Shown here: positions 35,963 through 44,584 of the stretch, in pieces
Numbering within the stretch: the stretch's first letter is position 1
How the letters are laid out: every line of letters starts with the position of its first letter
NCBI GenBank assembly: GCA_947494805.1
Contig: CANLWK010000001.1
Location: 620,001-684,000, forward strand
Origin: an uncultured Croceitalea sp.
Lineage (GTDB): Bacteria > Bacteroidota > Bacteroidia > Flavobacteriales > Flavobacteriaceae
Direction: 5' to 3'
DNA length: 64,000 nt
Notes under the pieces: generated by a model
What the model saw: only the letters and a program-made list of their open reading frames with translations
Told to the model about the DNA's origin: nothing
The model's database searches: none
Made by a program: the position numbers and the translations under genes

Positions 35963-37355
35963 AAGAGCTCAGCTCTGTAAAATATTTGTAGAAATACGGA
36001 ATGGTTTCAATACCCTTCAGATAGTTCCAAACCCCAAAATGCTCATTGGGTGAATGAATAGCATCACTGTCGAGCCCAAAGCCCATTAAAATGGTCTTAC
36101 TGTGCAAAACCTGTTCAAACAGTGCTACAATTGGAATACTTCCGCCCGTACGTTCGGGTATAGGTGTTTTGCCAAATGTTTTTTCATATGCCTTGGCTGC
36201 GGCTTGATAACCGATGCTGTCCATATTGGTGACATAAGGCAGTCCGCCATGATGCGGATTCACTTTGACCTGCACTCCCTTAGGGGCGATGGACTCAAAG
36301 TGTTTGGTGAAGAGTTCAGTGATCTCATCGGGGTCTTGATGGGGTACCAAACGCATCGAGATCTTGGCATAGGCCTTACTGGCAATTACCGTTTTTGCCC
36401 CTTCACCCGTATATCCGCCCCAGATGCCATTGACATCAAGTGTGGGTCGAATACTGTACCGTTCTGAAGTGGTATATCCTTTTTCACCATAAACATCATC
36501 AATGTCCAACGCTTTTTTATAGTCTTCTAGATTAAAAGGAGCTTTGGCCATTTCAGCACGTTCGGCGTCAGAAACAACTTCAACCTTATCATAAAACCCA
36601 GGGATGGTAATATGGTTGTTTTCATCGTGCAACGAAGCAATCATTTTGTTCAGTACGTTAATGGGATTGGGTACGGCGCCGCCATAAATACCGGAGTGCA
36701 GATCACGATTGGGCCCTGTAACTTCAACTTCTACATAACTCAAACCTCTAAGCCCCGTTGTGATGGAAGGGACGTCATTGGCAATCATTCCCGTATCTGA
36801 AATTAGTATGATATCATTAGAGAGTTTTTCTTTATGGTCTTCTAAAAAGTCTGCAAGGCTATCACTGCCGACTTCTTCTTCACCCTCGATCATGAACTTG
36901 ATGTTACAGGGCAGTTCATTGTTTTTGATCATGAACTCGGCCGCTTTGACATGCATATACATTTGTCCTTTGTCATCACAGGCTCCACGAGCAAAAATGG
37001 CTCCTTCAGGATGCAATTCAGTTTTCTTTATGACCGGTTCAAATGGGGGAGAGGTCCATAGATCCATTGGATCTGGTGGTTGTACATCATAATGCCCATA
37101 GACCAATATCGTTGGTAATTTAGGGTCTATCATTTTCTCACCGTATACTACCGGATATCCTTTGGTCTCGCAAATCTCCGTCACATCGCAACCCGCATCT
37201 TGTAGTGATTTTTCGACGAGCTCGGCGGTTTTGAGCACATCTTTTGAATAAGCGGGGTCAGCACTTATTGACGGTATTTTCAACAAAGTGATCAGCTCGT
37301 TTAAAAAACGGTCTTTATTGGCAGCGATAAAGCTTTTAAGGTTGTCCATGTACAT
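35961..37355 (-). CDS. M20-family dipeptidase
   Basis: 464 residues, a zinc aminoacylase-type dipeptidase. The metal and catalytic motifs are in order: YGHYDVQ (first His/Asp), RGACDDKGQ (bridging Asp), EGEEEVGS (catalytic Glu and metal Glu), SDTG, and a C-terminal His near SIHSPNEHFG-like (DAIHSPNEHFGV). A lid/dimerisation domain interrupts at ~190-345. It cleaves short peptides in the cytoplasm. A second ATG two codons later (37349) is an equally good start. The gene ends directly at the heptamer array. Confidence 0.94.
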   Translation of the reverse strand: MYMDNLKSFIAANKDRFLNELITLLKIPSISADPAYSKDVLKTAELVEKSLQDAGCDVTEICETKGYPVVYGEKMIDPKLPTILVYGHYDVQPPDPMDLWTSPPFEPVIKKTELHPEGAIFARGACDDKGQMYMHVKAAEFMIKNNELPCNIKFMIEGEEEVGSDSLADFLEDHKEKLSNDIILISDTGMIANDVPSITTGLRGLSYVEVEVTGPNRDLHSGIYGGAVPNPINVLNKMIASLHDENNHITIPGFYDKVEVVSDAERAEMAKAPFNLEDYKKALDIDDVYGEKGYTTSERYSIRPTLDVNGIWGGYTGEGAKTVIASKAYAKISMRLVPHQDPDEITELFTKHFESIAPKGVQVKVNPHHGGLPYVTNMDSIGYQAAAKAYEKTFGKTPIPERTGGSIPIVALFEQVLHSKTILMGFGLDSDAIHSPNEHFGVWNYLKGIETIPYFYKYFTELSS

Positions 37356-37476
37356 ATTTTAAAGTAGGATTTAAAAGTACGAAATGCGGATTAATCGATT
37401 CGAGTTTTTAAACACCTTTTGTGTTCTTGAGGTTTTTGGTCACGGGCTTGGTTATTGTGAAGCAACTTTTTGTTTT

Positions 37477-37512
37477 TTGGTATTTCACAATTCGAAAATT
37501 GATTTATATTTG
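37477..37512 (+). promoter_or_regulatory. Promoter of tRNA-Leu
   Basis: TATATTTG at 37505-37512 matches the TAnnTTTG -7 box and lies 11 bp before the tRNA. A TTG at 37477-37479 is 25 bp upstream, a little longer than the usual 17-23 bp. Confidence 0.5.
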
Positions 37513-37522
37513 CAGTCCTTTT

Positions 37523-37604
37523 GCGGGCGTGGTGGAATTGGTAGACACGCTAGACTTAGGATCTAGTGCCGCGAGGTGTGAGAGTTCGAGTCTCTCCGCC
37601 CGCA
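37523..37604 (+). tRNA. tRNA-Leu (anticodon UAG)
   Basis: A complete 82-nt cloverleaf without encoded CCA: acceptor stem GCGGGCG (37523-37529) pairing with CGCCCGC (37597-37603), anticodon stem CTAGA/TCTAG around loop CTTAGGA with anticodon TAG at 37557-37559, a long variable arm and the GTTCGAGTC T-loop. It reads CUA codons. Sequence downstream includes a terminator and then a possible site-specific recombination repeat. Confidence 0.96.
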
Positions 37605-37610
37605 CAGTAT

Positions 37611-37642
37611 AAAAGCTTCTTGGAAACAAGAAGCTTTTTTGT
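37611..37642 (+). terminator. Rho-independent terminator of tRNA-Leu
   Basis: A 12-bp perfect stem (AAAAGCTTCTTG, 37611-37622, with CAAGAAGCTTTT, 37627-37638) and GAAA tetraloop, followed by T residues, immediately after the tRNA. Confidence 0.85.
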
Positions 37643-37665
37643 TTGGGTACAACATAGGTACAACA
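37642..37665 (+). repeat. Left copy of a 24-bp near-identical direct repeat (possible att site)
   Basis: 24 bp beginning TTTGGGT and ending ATAGGTACAACA. It matches 58946-58969 in the same orientation with 22 of 24 bases and lies 38 bp past the tRNA 3' end, after the terminator. Internally GGTACAACA occurs twice. It could be the border of an integrated segment; no recombinase gene is visible. Confidence 0.45.
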
Positions 37666-37901
37666 CCTCATCAATTTTTATCCTTTTATAGATGAGAGAA
37701 ACCTTAATGGTAGGACAGATATGATATGGACGCCATAAAGGACCTCGCCGATTTTAAAGTTGTTCCCTGCTCAACTTTGAGGACCCATGTTCTTCACTTT
37801 GAGAGACCAGCCCGTAATTTGCAATATTCAAAACCCAACCCTTTTTTCAATAGGGTTTTCTGATGCAATTGCCTTATGCCCTAAATCAATAAGCGTTACA
37901 T
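37666..37901. other. Intergenic DNA with no clear gene
   Basis: A small frame on the plus strand from an ATG at 37726 to 37863 (45 residues, basic and aromatic) is open but unrecognised. A short hairpin AACCCT/AGGGTT followed by TT lies at 37837-37859. Nothing here can be assigned with confidence. Confidence 0.35.
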
Positions 37902-38111
37902 TTAATCATACAGGCTTGCCAACTGTTGTACAAATTTATGCCTCGAAGTGGACCAGTCACCGCTATTACAAGCAAAGGCGATAATGAGTTTTTTTTCAGG
38001 TTGAATATAGAGGTAAGCAGTTCCACCAGCACTTGACCCCCCGTGGTAAACTTCGCTTGCATCATCAGATACTCTCCACCCCAAAGCGTAATTTATGGGA
38101 TTGCCATTCTT
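37902..38111 (-). pseudogene. C-terminal fragment of a serine hydrolase (beta-lactamase family)
   Basis: In frame toward lower coordinates the sequence reads DKNGNPINYALGWRVSDDASEVYHGGSSAGGTAYLY and then a LIIAFACNSGDW-type end. This is the C-terminal ~70 residues of a penicillin-binding/beta-lactamase-like hydrolase: the YxLGW strand and the H-x-G third catalytic motif (HGGSSAGG) are both recognisable. The N-terminal part is absent: the homology ends where the LytTR gene's last codons begin, and an in-frame stop precedes it. The other end of such a gene is found at 43016-43287. Confidence 0.7.
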
Positions 38112-38112
38112 G

Positions 38113-38811
38113 TCAATGCATCCTTTCTTTTAAATGCTTGTATCGGGTTCTACCAATTGGTAGAATAGTTTGATCGTTCAAAACAGCTTCGTACTTAGAG
38201 CCAGAGTTTACCTTAACTTCATTGATTTCTGAAATCTTAACCAAATAAGATTTGTGCAACCTGATAAAAGTCTTGGGAAGAAGTTGGGCTAGCTTTTCTA
38301 ATGACTTGTCGTGCAATTCCTTTTGTCCATTCCGCAGACATAATTCGGTATAAACACCAGCTCCCTGCATGTACAGTACTTCTTCTATTTTAACCAATTT
38401 AATGTTCCCTTTTTTTTTGATGACCAAAAGCTGTAAGCCTTCATTGGCAACTTCTTCTTTTTTTACTGCTCTGTTTAGTGCCTGTTCCAATCTCTTTTTA
38501 TCAAAAGGCTTGGCCACAAAATCTAAAACCCCATAGGAGAAAGCTGTCAGGGCCTCTTTTTTGTTGGCCGATACTATGATAGTATGAAAGGATTTTGCTA
38601 CACTTTTCTCCAAAACCTTAAATCCGTTTTCGCCGTTTAGGTTCAAATCTAATAGAAGGATATCTATACCCTCTTCCTGAACCATATTGAGTCCATCATC
38701 AAGAGACTCTGCGTGCATAATTGTTTGAAGTGTATTCAAGAAAAACGCTCTGATCATTCTCTCAAGGCGCTTAGCTATTCTGGATTCATCTTCAATTATT
38801 AATACCTTCAT
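38113..38811 (-). CDS. LytTR-family response regulator
   Basis: 232 residues from the ATG at 38811, chosen because it makes an ATGA overlap with the preceding kinase gene. The receiver has IIEDE, acceptor Asp near 55 in LLLDLNLNG, and Lys near 101 in AKPFD. A LytTR DNA-binding domain follows at ~130-232 (FIRLHKSYLVKISEINEV). It pairs with the adjacent sensor kinase as a two-component system. The LytTR gene's last codons abut a serine-hydrolase fragment. The regulated genes may include the TonB-type receptor read divergently from the kinase. Confidence 0.93.
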   Translation of the reverse strand: MKVLIIEDESRIAKRLERMIRAFFLNTLQTIMHAESLDDGLNMVQEEGIDILLLDLNLNGENGFKVLEKSVAKSFHTIIVSANKKEALTAFSYGVLDFVAKPFDKKRLEQALNRAVKKEEVANEGLQLLVIKKKGNIKLVKIEEVLYMQGAGVYTELCLRNGQKELHDKSLEKLAQLLPKTFIRLHKSYLVKISEINEVKVNSGSKYEAVLNDQTILPIGRTRYKHLKERMH

Positions 38812-40505
38812 TGTTTTGCGGGAATTACAATTTTGTTTTTCCACCCGTTAGGGTGTACTTCAGAAACAAATGACCAATCATCTAGATAGCTTTCCCTTAG
38901 CCTTGATTTTACATATTTATTTCCAGTTCCGTCGATACCATTGTTTTTAACCTGCCTTACTGTTCCGATGGTGAAAAATTCAATTGTCAGCTTGTTCCTT
39001 TTCAAGGCAATAAACAATTTGAACCGGAGTATATTTTTGTCAGTACTTTTACAATGGGTAATGCCATTCTCAAGAAGTGTATGGATTACACCGGGCGGAA
39101 TTTTAAAGCCTTCATGAAATTCGGACATGTTATCTTCCCAGAGATAACTAACTTCTTTTCTATAGCCCATTATTTTTATATGGCTTTTGCACAATTCTAT
39201 TTCTTGCTCCAATGGTATTAATGCGTAATTTTCAACTTGGATCAGCAAATCGAACTCTTCTGCCAATGCCTCTATAAATTGCACACCTTTCTTTGGAGAT
39301 TCCTCGACCCAATCAATTAAAGAGGTAAGTGTATTCATCAAAAAGTGGGGTTGAATTTTCTTTTTCAATAATTCATATTTTAATCTTATCGATTCGGCAA
39401 CAGACTTTTCAAAAGCAATTTTCTGCTGCTTTAATTGAATTGTAAGTATATAGAACATACACAATAGAATTATTCCAAAACTTGCGAATAGGCTAATGTC
39501 ATAAATGGCAGTTTTGTAGACCACAAAACTCAAGACCAGGCCCAATAGAATGACTTTCGCGGCCCTATGTCCTTTGTAAATTGCATAAATTATTATGGCC
39601 GATGATGAAATCCACATGGTTTGCCCCAAAATCAGAGCGGTCTCATCGTAGTGATGGAAGTTATATAGAAAAAAAGCAAAGAGCAGTGCAGCATAGCCAA
39701 TCATTATTTTTTTATTACGCTTGAACGAAAACTGAAGCGAAAAAAAGTAAGGAACCAAACATGCGATAAGAAAGATAAGAAACCCGATTATCTGTAGTCT
39801 TAAATAAAAGTTTGAATAATGAATGGGGACATAGAATTTGAGATATTCAATTATGACCAACGAAAAGAACAAAATGCTTACAACACTGAAAATGAGTGTG
39901 GGATATTTTTTTATGTCCGTTAGGTATAACAAAAAGTAGTAAATGGCTCCAGCTAAAAAGGCTCCTGCCAGAATATGGACGAACACAATGTTGAGAAGTG
40001 GCTGCTTTACAAGTTTTTCAAAATTGTTTATTACAACGTAAACACCTCTTTCGGCCTTTGGTTCAAAACGCTGTGACGCCCGCATGGCCAGTATGTGTTC
40101 CCCATTATCCAAAAGGTTGTTTGGTATGGTAAAGGTCGCAATCACAGTACCTTTTTTCGGCATTTTAGATTCTAATCCCGGATAGCCGTTAGTCCCGATG
40201 AACTGTCCGTCCCAATAAACTTCATACGCTCCAAATGCTTGAATTTCAATTCCTATGGTCTGTAAGGATTTTGGTTTCTTATTGATATGTACTCTTTTTC
40301 GAATCCAAAATATTTCTTCTCCGGATAAGGTCAACTCTTTCTTGCTCCAATCGTTGTCCTTATAAGATTTTTCTGCCCACTTGATATTGTCACCTTTCAT
40401 GTACTTGGTTTCAATGGCCTTAAACATCGGCTCAATATCATCAATGTCATAATTCAGGCACGATGTCAACGATAAAAGAAAAATATTTAGAAAAAACTTT
40501 TTCAT
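38808..40505 (-). CDS. Sensor histidine kinase of the LytS/YehU type with 7-helix membrane region
   Basis: 565 residues from the ATG at 40505; the frame is open further upstream, but this start begins a natural lipoprotein-type signal (MKKFFLNIFLLSLTSC). Residues ~30-170 form an extracytoplasmic jelly-roll-like region (YWDGQFIGTNGYPG) as in 7TMR-DISM sensors. About seven membrane segments follow at ~175-360. The His_kinase domain has its phosphorylated His in QPHFLMNTLTSLIDW (~391), then an HATPase with N box LLENGITH (Asn). The ATP lid has GTGNKYVKSRL. It is a partner of the overlapping LytTR gene. Confidence 0.9.
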   Translation of the reverse strand: MKKFFLNIFLLSLTSCLNYDIDDIEPMFKAIETKYMKGDNIKWAEKSYKDNDWSKKELTLSGEEIFWIRKRVHINKKPKSLQTIGIEIQAFGAYEVYWDGQFIGTNGYPGLESKMPKKGTVIATFTIPNNLLDNGEHILAMRASQRFEPKAERGVYVVINNFEKLVKQPLLNIVFVHILAGAFLAGAIYYFLLYLTDIKKYPTLIFSVVSILFFSLVIIEYLKFYVPIHYSNFYLRLQIIGFLIFLIACLVPYFFSLQFSFKRNKKIMIGYAALLFAFFLYNFHHYDETALILGQTMWISSSAIIIYAIYKGHRAAKVILLGLVLSFVVYKTAIYDISLFASFGIILLCMFYILTIQLKQQKIAFEKSVAESIRLKYELLKKKIQPHFLMNTLTSLIDWVEESPKKGVQFIEALAEEFDLLIQVENYALIPLEQEIELCKSHIKIMGYRKEVSYLWEDNMSEFHEGFKIPPGVIHTLLENGITHCKSTDKNILRFKLFIALKRNKLTIEFFTIGTVRQVKNNGIDGTGNKYVKSRLRESYLDDWSFVSEVHPNGWKNKIVIPAKQ

Positions 40506-40634
40506 TACTTCAAAATTAGGGCAATCAACATTTGAATCCTTGCAGTTCACAAAAGAATAGAGCAGTTCACATATTAATAAAAGTCATTGATCAATAAAAG
40601 CAAGTAATTGTTCGTGATTTAAAAGTATTGTTAG

Positions 40635-43001
40635 ATGAAATCACTATTATTTTTTTTAACCTTTTTGCCGCTACTTGTGTCTGCCCAGGTCAATATAACG
40701 GGGAAAGTCACCAGTGGAGAAAATGAACCCCTTGCCTACGCCACAGTAATACTTAAAGACAAACGGCAAGCTTTGATCGAAGGAGTTATTACAAGTGAAA
40801 AAGGCGAATTTGAAATAAGGAAACCCCCTGCCGGGGAATATACGATCGAGATCAATTATTTAGGGTATAAAACGTTCACCAGAGAAATTCTTATCGATTC
40901 GACCAAACAAAAAGTGCTGCTTGAAAGGATCGTGTTACTCGAAGACGCAAATGTTTTAAAGGAGGTCATAGTGGAAGGCAAAACAGCGGAAGTCTCCCTG
41001 AAATTGGGCAAGAAGATATTTAGGGTCGGCAAGGATTTGACCTCCCAAAACGGAACGGTCACTGATGTTCTGAACAATGTTCCATCGGTTACGGTGAGTC
41101 CATCTGGAGGTATTAGTTTACGTGGTAATCCCAATGTTCAAGTGTTAATAAATGGCAGGCGTTCAGGCCTTACCCAATCGCAAGCGTTGGAACAATTATC
41201 GGCCGAGATAATCGATAGAATTGAAGTGATATCCAATCCTTCGGCAAAATATGATTCATCGGGTTCATCGGGCATTATTAACATTATTCTTAAAAAGAAC
41301 CGGCAATCGGGTTTTAACGGACAAGTACGTCTCCGAACAGGAATTCCAAATGACCATAGAGCTTCATTGAATGCCAACTACAGATTCAACAAGTTTAATT
41401 TCTTTGCGAACGCAGGAATAAGATATACAGATTATAGAGGTGAATATTCAAAAAATCAAAGTACCATGGAAAATGGAGTGACGACCGTATTGGATTTCAA
41501 TGAGGATGAGGATAGGCATGATGATGGAAGGTTGTACTATAGCGGAGTAGATTACTTTATAAATGACAAGAACACTATAACCTTAGCTTACTTTAGAAAT
41601 GAAACCGAGGATACGGACGAAACAAGACTAAACTACAACATAACTACATCTGAAGTAGGTGAAACAAGATTGTTCACACTTGGAAACTCCAATGAAAAAC
41701 GCGATTACAACCAATTAGAATGGAACTACACCAAGGATTTTGAAAAAGAAGGTCAAAAGTTAACCTTCGATTTTCAATATGATTTTTTTAATAGTTCAAA
41801 GCGATGGACTCTCGATAATGAAGAAATAGGGTCAAATGATTCTGACTTCACAGATATTCGAACTTTGGCTGATGTTAGCCTCGATGATTTCGTTGGCCAA
41901 CTTGATTTTATAAATCCAATAACTAAAAAAACAAATGTAGAACTAGGGCTTAAATACGAAAACAGAAGCACAACCAATGATTTTTTAGCTGAGCAATTGG
42001 TCAATGGAAGTTTTGAAACTATTGATGACATTAATAATTCGCTTGAATACAATGAACAGATAATTGCAGGTTATTTGCAGTTTAATTCTAATTGGAAAAA
42101 TGTGAGCTTTCAACTAGGGCTTAGGCTTGAGGACACTGATGTTTTGATTGAAGCATCTACAGATGGCTTAAACTCTGAACAAGACTATACCAACCTCTTT
42201 CCATCGGCAAGTTTGGGATATGCTTTCAGTGATAGTATTGATGGGCAAATAAGCTATAGTCGAAGAATAGGCCGCCCCTCTTTGTGGGATTTAAATCCGT
42301 TTTTTGAGTTGAAAGATTTTTCATCCCGCTTTACTGGAAATCCAATGCTTACACCATCTTACACAGATGCCTTTGAACTCTCCACTATATTTAAAGGAGG
42401 CAAATTTCGTATTAACCCTTCACTCTATTTTTCACGTACCCAAGATGTTTTTCAACTTGAAACGATACAAGAAGAGAACGAAGTATTTACCCAACGCCCA
42501 ATCAACCTTGATTTAGAAAAACGCTATGGGTTTGAACTTTCAGCCACGTACGATCCGGTAGCATGGTTAGGTTTTAATGTAGATTTGAACGCTTATACCT
42601 TTGAGCAAGAAGGAATCATCAATGATTTGGATGCAAGTTTTGACGATTCTACTTGGTTTGCAAACCTAACAACCAATGTTTCGCCATCAAAAACACTTCA
42701 AATACAAACTAGATTGTTTTATCAAGGTGAAAGGGCAACGGCACAAATAGATACCAAAGCAATTACAAATGTAGATATAGCAATTAGCAAAACATTGTTC
42801 AACAAAAAAGCCAGTCTTATTTTTAATGTTTCCAACCTTTTTGACAGTAGGGCCGTAGAACAGTTAATCACAGATCCTGGATTCAACATCAGCCAAACTA
42901 GAAACAGAAATGCGCAACGGTACAACTTAAATTTCATATACCGATTTAACCAGAAATCTACCGATAAGAACAGACGAGCTAGAAGAAGTAATAGAAATTA
43001 G
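40635..43001 (+). CDS. TonB-dependent-receptor-like outer-membrane protein
   Basis: 788 residues with a signal peptide (1-17, ending VSAQ) and a carboxypeptidase-like regulatory domain at ~18-105 (ITGKVTSGENEPLAYATVILKD, INYLGYKTF). A plug-like domain at ~115-215 has SVTVSPSGGISLRGNPNVQVLINGRRSGLT, and the rest is a beta barrel of the outer-membrane family (OMP_b-brl_3). It lies divergent from the kinase gene, so the two-component system may control its expression. A serine hydrolase fragment follows its stop. The ligand is unknown. Confidence 0.9.
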   Translation: MKSLLFFLTFLPLLVSAQVNITGKVTSGENEPLAYATVILKDKRQALIEGVITSEKGEFEIRKPPAGEYTIEINYLGYKTFTREILIDSTKQKVLLERIVLLEDANVLKEVIVEGKTAEVSLKLGKKIFRVGKDLTSQNGTVTDVLNNVPSVTVSPSGGISLRGNPNVQVLINGRRSGLTQSQALEQLSAEIIDRIEVISNPSAKYDSSGSSGIINIILKKNRQSGFNGQVRLRTGIPNDHRASLNANYRFNKFNFFANAGIRYTDYRGEYSKNQSTMENGVTTVLDFNEDEDRHDDGRLYYSGVDYFINDKNTITLAYFRNETEDTDETRLNYNITTSEVGETRLFTLGNSNEKRDYNQLEWNYTKDFEKEGQKLTFDFQYDFFNSSKRWTLDNEEIGSNDSDFTDIRTLADVSLDDFVGQLDFINPITKKTNVELGLKYENRSTTNDFLAEQLVNGSFETIDDINNSLEYNEQIIAGYLQFNSNWKNVSFQLGLRLEDTDVLIEASTDGLNSEQDYTNLFPSASLGYAFSDSIDGQISYSRRIGRPSLWDLNPFFELKDFSSRFTGNPMLTPSYTDAFELSTIFKGGKFRINPSLYFSRTQDVFQLETIQEENEVFTQRPINLDLEKRYGFELSATYDPVAWLGFNVDLNAYTFEQEGIINDLDASFDDSTWFANLTTNVSPSKTLQIQTRLFYQGERATAQIDTKAITNVDIAISKTLFNKKASLIFNVSNLFDSRAVEQLITDPGFNISQTRNRNAQRYNLNFIYRFNQKSTDKNRRARRSNRN

Positions 43002-43015
43002 AACAAAGTCTAACT

Positions 43016-43287
43016 ATGAAAAGCAGAACTATGATTCTTCAAAAAATAGAAAGCAAATTTATAGAATTGAAGACTACTCCATATTTGCAATGTGTATATG
43101 TGTTTTTTATTGTCATTGCGTTTTCTAACGTCAGTGCGCAACATTTAATACCTCAAAGGGGATAAACTGGAAAAAAGGAGTTGACAAAATAGCAAATGAA
43201 GAATTGCAAAGCACTAAGATACCTTCAATACAAATAGCAATAGGCTATAGCGATAGTATTGTATTCAACGGGGTTTTTGTTCCTTGA
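43016..43287 (+). pseudogene. N-terminal fragment of a serine hydrolase (beta-lactamase family), frameshifted
   Basis: Starts with an ATG 14 bp after the TonB-type gene. The first frame gives a signal-peptide-like stretch (CVYVFFIVIAFSNVSAQ), then stops early. A shift of frame near 43143 continues with INWKKGVDKIANEELQSTK and then IPSIQIAIGYSDSIVF, the typical start of the family (IPG-x-x-V-A-V). It ends at TGA after ~60 residues, so at least one frameshift and a large 3' loss are present. A C-terminal fragment of the same family lies inverted at 37902-38111. Confidence 0.6.
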
Positions 43288-43462
43288 AAAGGTTGTTTCC
43301 TTACTTTTTTTGAAAGTTCACTTTGTCTTATTGTTTCTCCAAGGCTTTGTAATGTCTTTCTTTAAAGAGGAATCACTGCTTTTAGTTGCCGAAGCTCATT
43401 ATAGGTTTCTGTCTTCCATTCTTTCTGTTTCAGTTGGAAATTTTTGTGTGATATATAGAGTT
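43288..43462. other. Intergenic DNA with no clear gene
   Basis: T-rich sequence between the hydrolase fragment and the convergent small gene. An 80-codon frame on the plus strand (43259-43498) has no recognisable protein features and is not called. Confidence 0.5.
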
Positions 43463-43765
43463 TTATCTACCATGGAAAATCTGAATTCTCCTTTTTAAAG
43501 ATTCAGTTTTATATGGATAAACTTTTAAATACGTTGTAACCCAAGGACACTCTGTTGTGATACTCAAATTCATTGCCAAAAGCAATTCTAAAAACGTTCG
43601 AATAATTTTTTCAAAGCTATCGGAAGTATCAAAATCATTTGTGAATTCGGTACGCTTGATACATATTGTATTGTTATCTAGCTTCTCATAGTAAAAAAAC
43701 ATTTTACCATTGCAATCCCAACATTCGTAACAGTCTAGACTTTTGTTTTCAAAAATTCGTATCAT
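43463..43765 (-). CDS. Hypothetical Cys-containing protein
   Basis: 100 residues with the unusual Cys-rich stretch LDCYECWDCNGKMFFYYEKL at ~10-29, then mixed strands and a helix region, as in a small alpha/beta protein. No family is recognised. The gene begins 2 bp after the YceI-family stop on the same strand and is likely co-transcribed with it. Reality of the gene is moderately sure because of position and open length; function unknown. Confidence 0.5.
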   Translation of the reverse strand: MIRIFENKSLDCYECWDCNGKMFFYYEKLDNNTICIKRTEFTNDFDTSDSFEKIIRTFLELLLAMNLSITTECPWVTTYLKVYPYKTESLKRRIQIFHGR

Positions 43766-43767
43766 AT

Positions 43768-44304
43768 CTAGTTCGTTTTTGCTTTTAGCTGTAGTTGAAT
43801 ATGGATTTGAACACTCTCGCCTATAAGTTTTACTCCGTCTTCATTAATCCCATTCCAGTTTAAGTTGAAATCACTTCTTCGTAACAAACCGGTAATCTCA
43901 AAACCCAGGCGTTCAGAGTTATCAATACTTTTTTGTTTTCCTTTAAAGTATGCTGTCAAGCTTATGGCCTTTTTGCAATCCTTGATACTCAAAGCACCAG
44001 CTATGAAGTAATGAGTTTCATCTATTCGCTCTACATTGTGCCCTATAAACTTTATTTGTGAATAATTTTGAGTATCAAAAAAGTCTGCAGAGCATAAATG
44101 ATTATCACGTTCTGAATGCCCCGTAAATATGCTAGATGTAAGCCCCTGAAAATAGAACTTACTCTGTGCAAAGTCATTTTCTCTAGTTTGTTCCAACGAA
44201 CCTCTAAACTCTTGTAAAGAACCGTTAATTATACTCAACCCCAAGCACTCAATGCCAAAATTGATTTGCGAATGCGCCCTGTCAATATTCCATTTTTTCA
44301 TCAT
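43768..44304 (-). CDS. YceI-family protein
   Basis: 178 residues with the YceI pattern: WNIDRAHSQINFGIECLGLS at the start, SADFFDTQNYSQIKFIGHNV in the middle and a final LNWNGINEDGVKLIGESVQIHIQLQ. The fold is a lipocalin-like barrel that binds long hydrophobic (isoprenoid) molecules in known members. Unlike many family members it has no signal peptide, so it is probably cytoplasmic. It heads a two-gene unit with the Cys-rich small gene and diverges from the amidohydrolase. Confidence 0.85.
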   Translation of the reverse strand: MMKKWNIDRAHSQINFGIECLGLSIINGSLQEFRGSLEQTRENDFAQSKFYFQGLTSSIFTGHSERDNHLCSADFFDTQNYSQIKFIGHNVERIDETHYFIAGALSIKDCKKAISLTAYFKGKQKSIDNSERLGFEITGLLRRSDFNLNWNGINEDGVKLIGESVQIHIQLQLKAKTN

Positions 44305-44584
44305 CGCAAGCCCTTTTGTGTATGGGCTAATTTAGAGCTATACAACATGATAAGGGGTTACATTTTAAACGTATTGATGGTACTTTTTAAAGTGAAATTT
44401 TTGGATTCGGAAGTTTTAACGTTTCGGCTTTTTCGCAGTAATCATATTATGTTGGATCATCTTTATGAAAGGTTCACATTTACTCAAAGAAACTGTAAAA
44501 AGTGGAACCATTGGTGTAAAAAATGTATCGCATATCTTCAATACTATGTTCAACTTTGACCCCTAGTAATTTGATTGAAATACC
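44305..44584. other. Divergent intergenic region (YceI / amidohydrolase)
   Basis: 280 bp. CAACTTTG at 44548-44555, about 30 bp before the amidohydrolase ATG, resembles the -7 box of the Crp/Fnr-type promoters near 59.9 and 61.3 kb, but no matching palindrome is upstream. A short frame of 33 codons starting at the ATG near 44464 is not called. Confidence 0.3.

Noticed and set aside
37384-37612. Two open frames across tRNA-Leu
   Set aside because: They translate the tRNA gene itself.
43259-43498. 80-codon plus-strand frame after the hydrolase fragment
   Set aside because: Overlaps the pseudogene end and the small minus-strand gene, with no family pattern.
44266-44559. 97-codon plus-strand frame between YceI and amidohydrolase genes
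   Set aside because: Overlaps the YceI start on the other strand, and its composition is unlike the neighbouring proteins.
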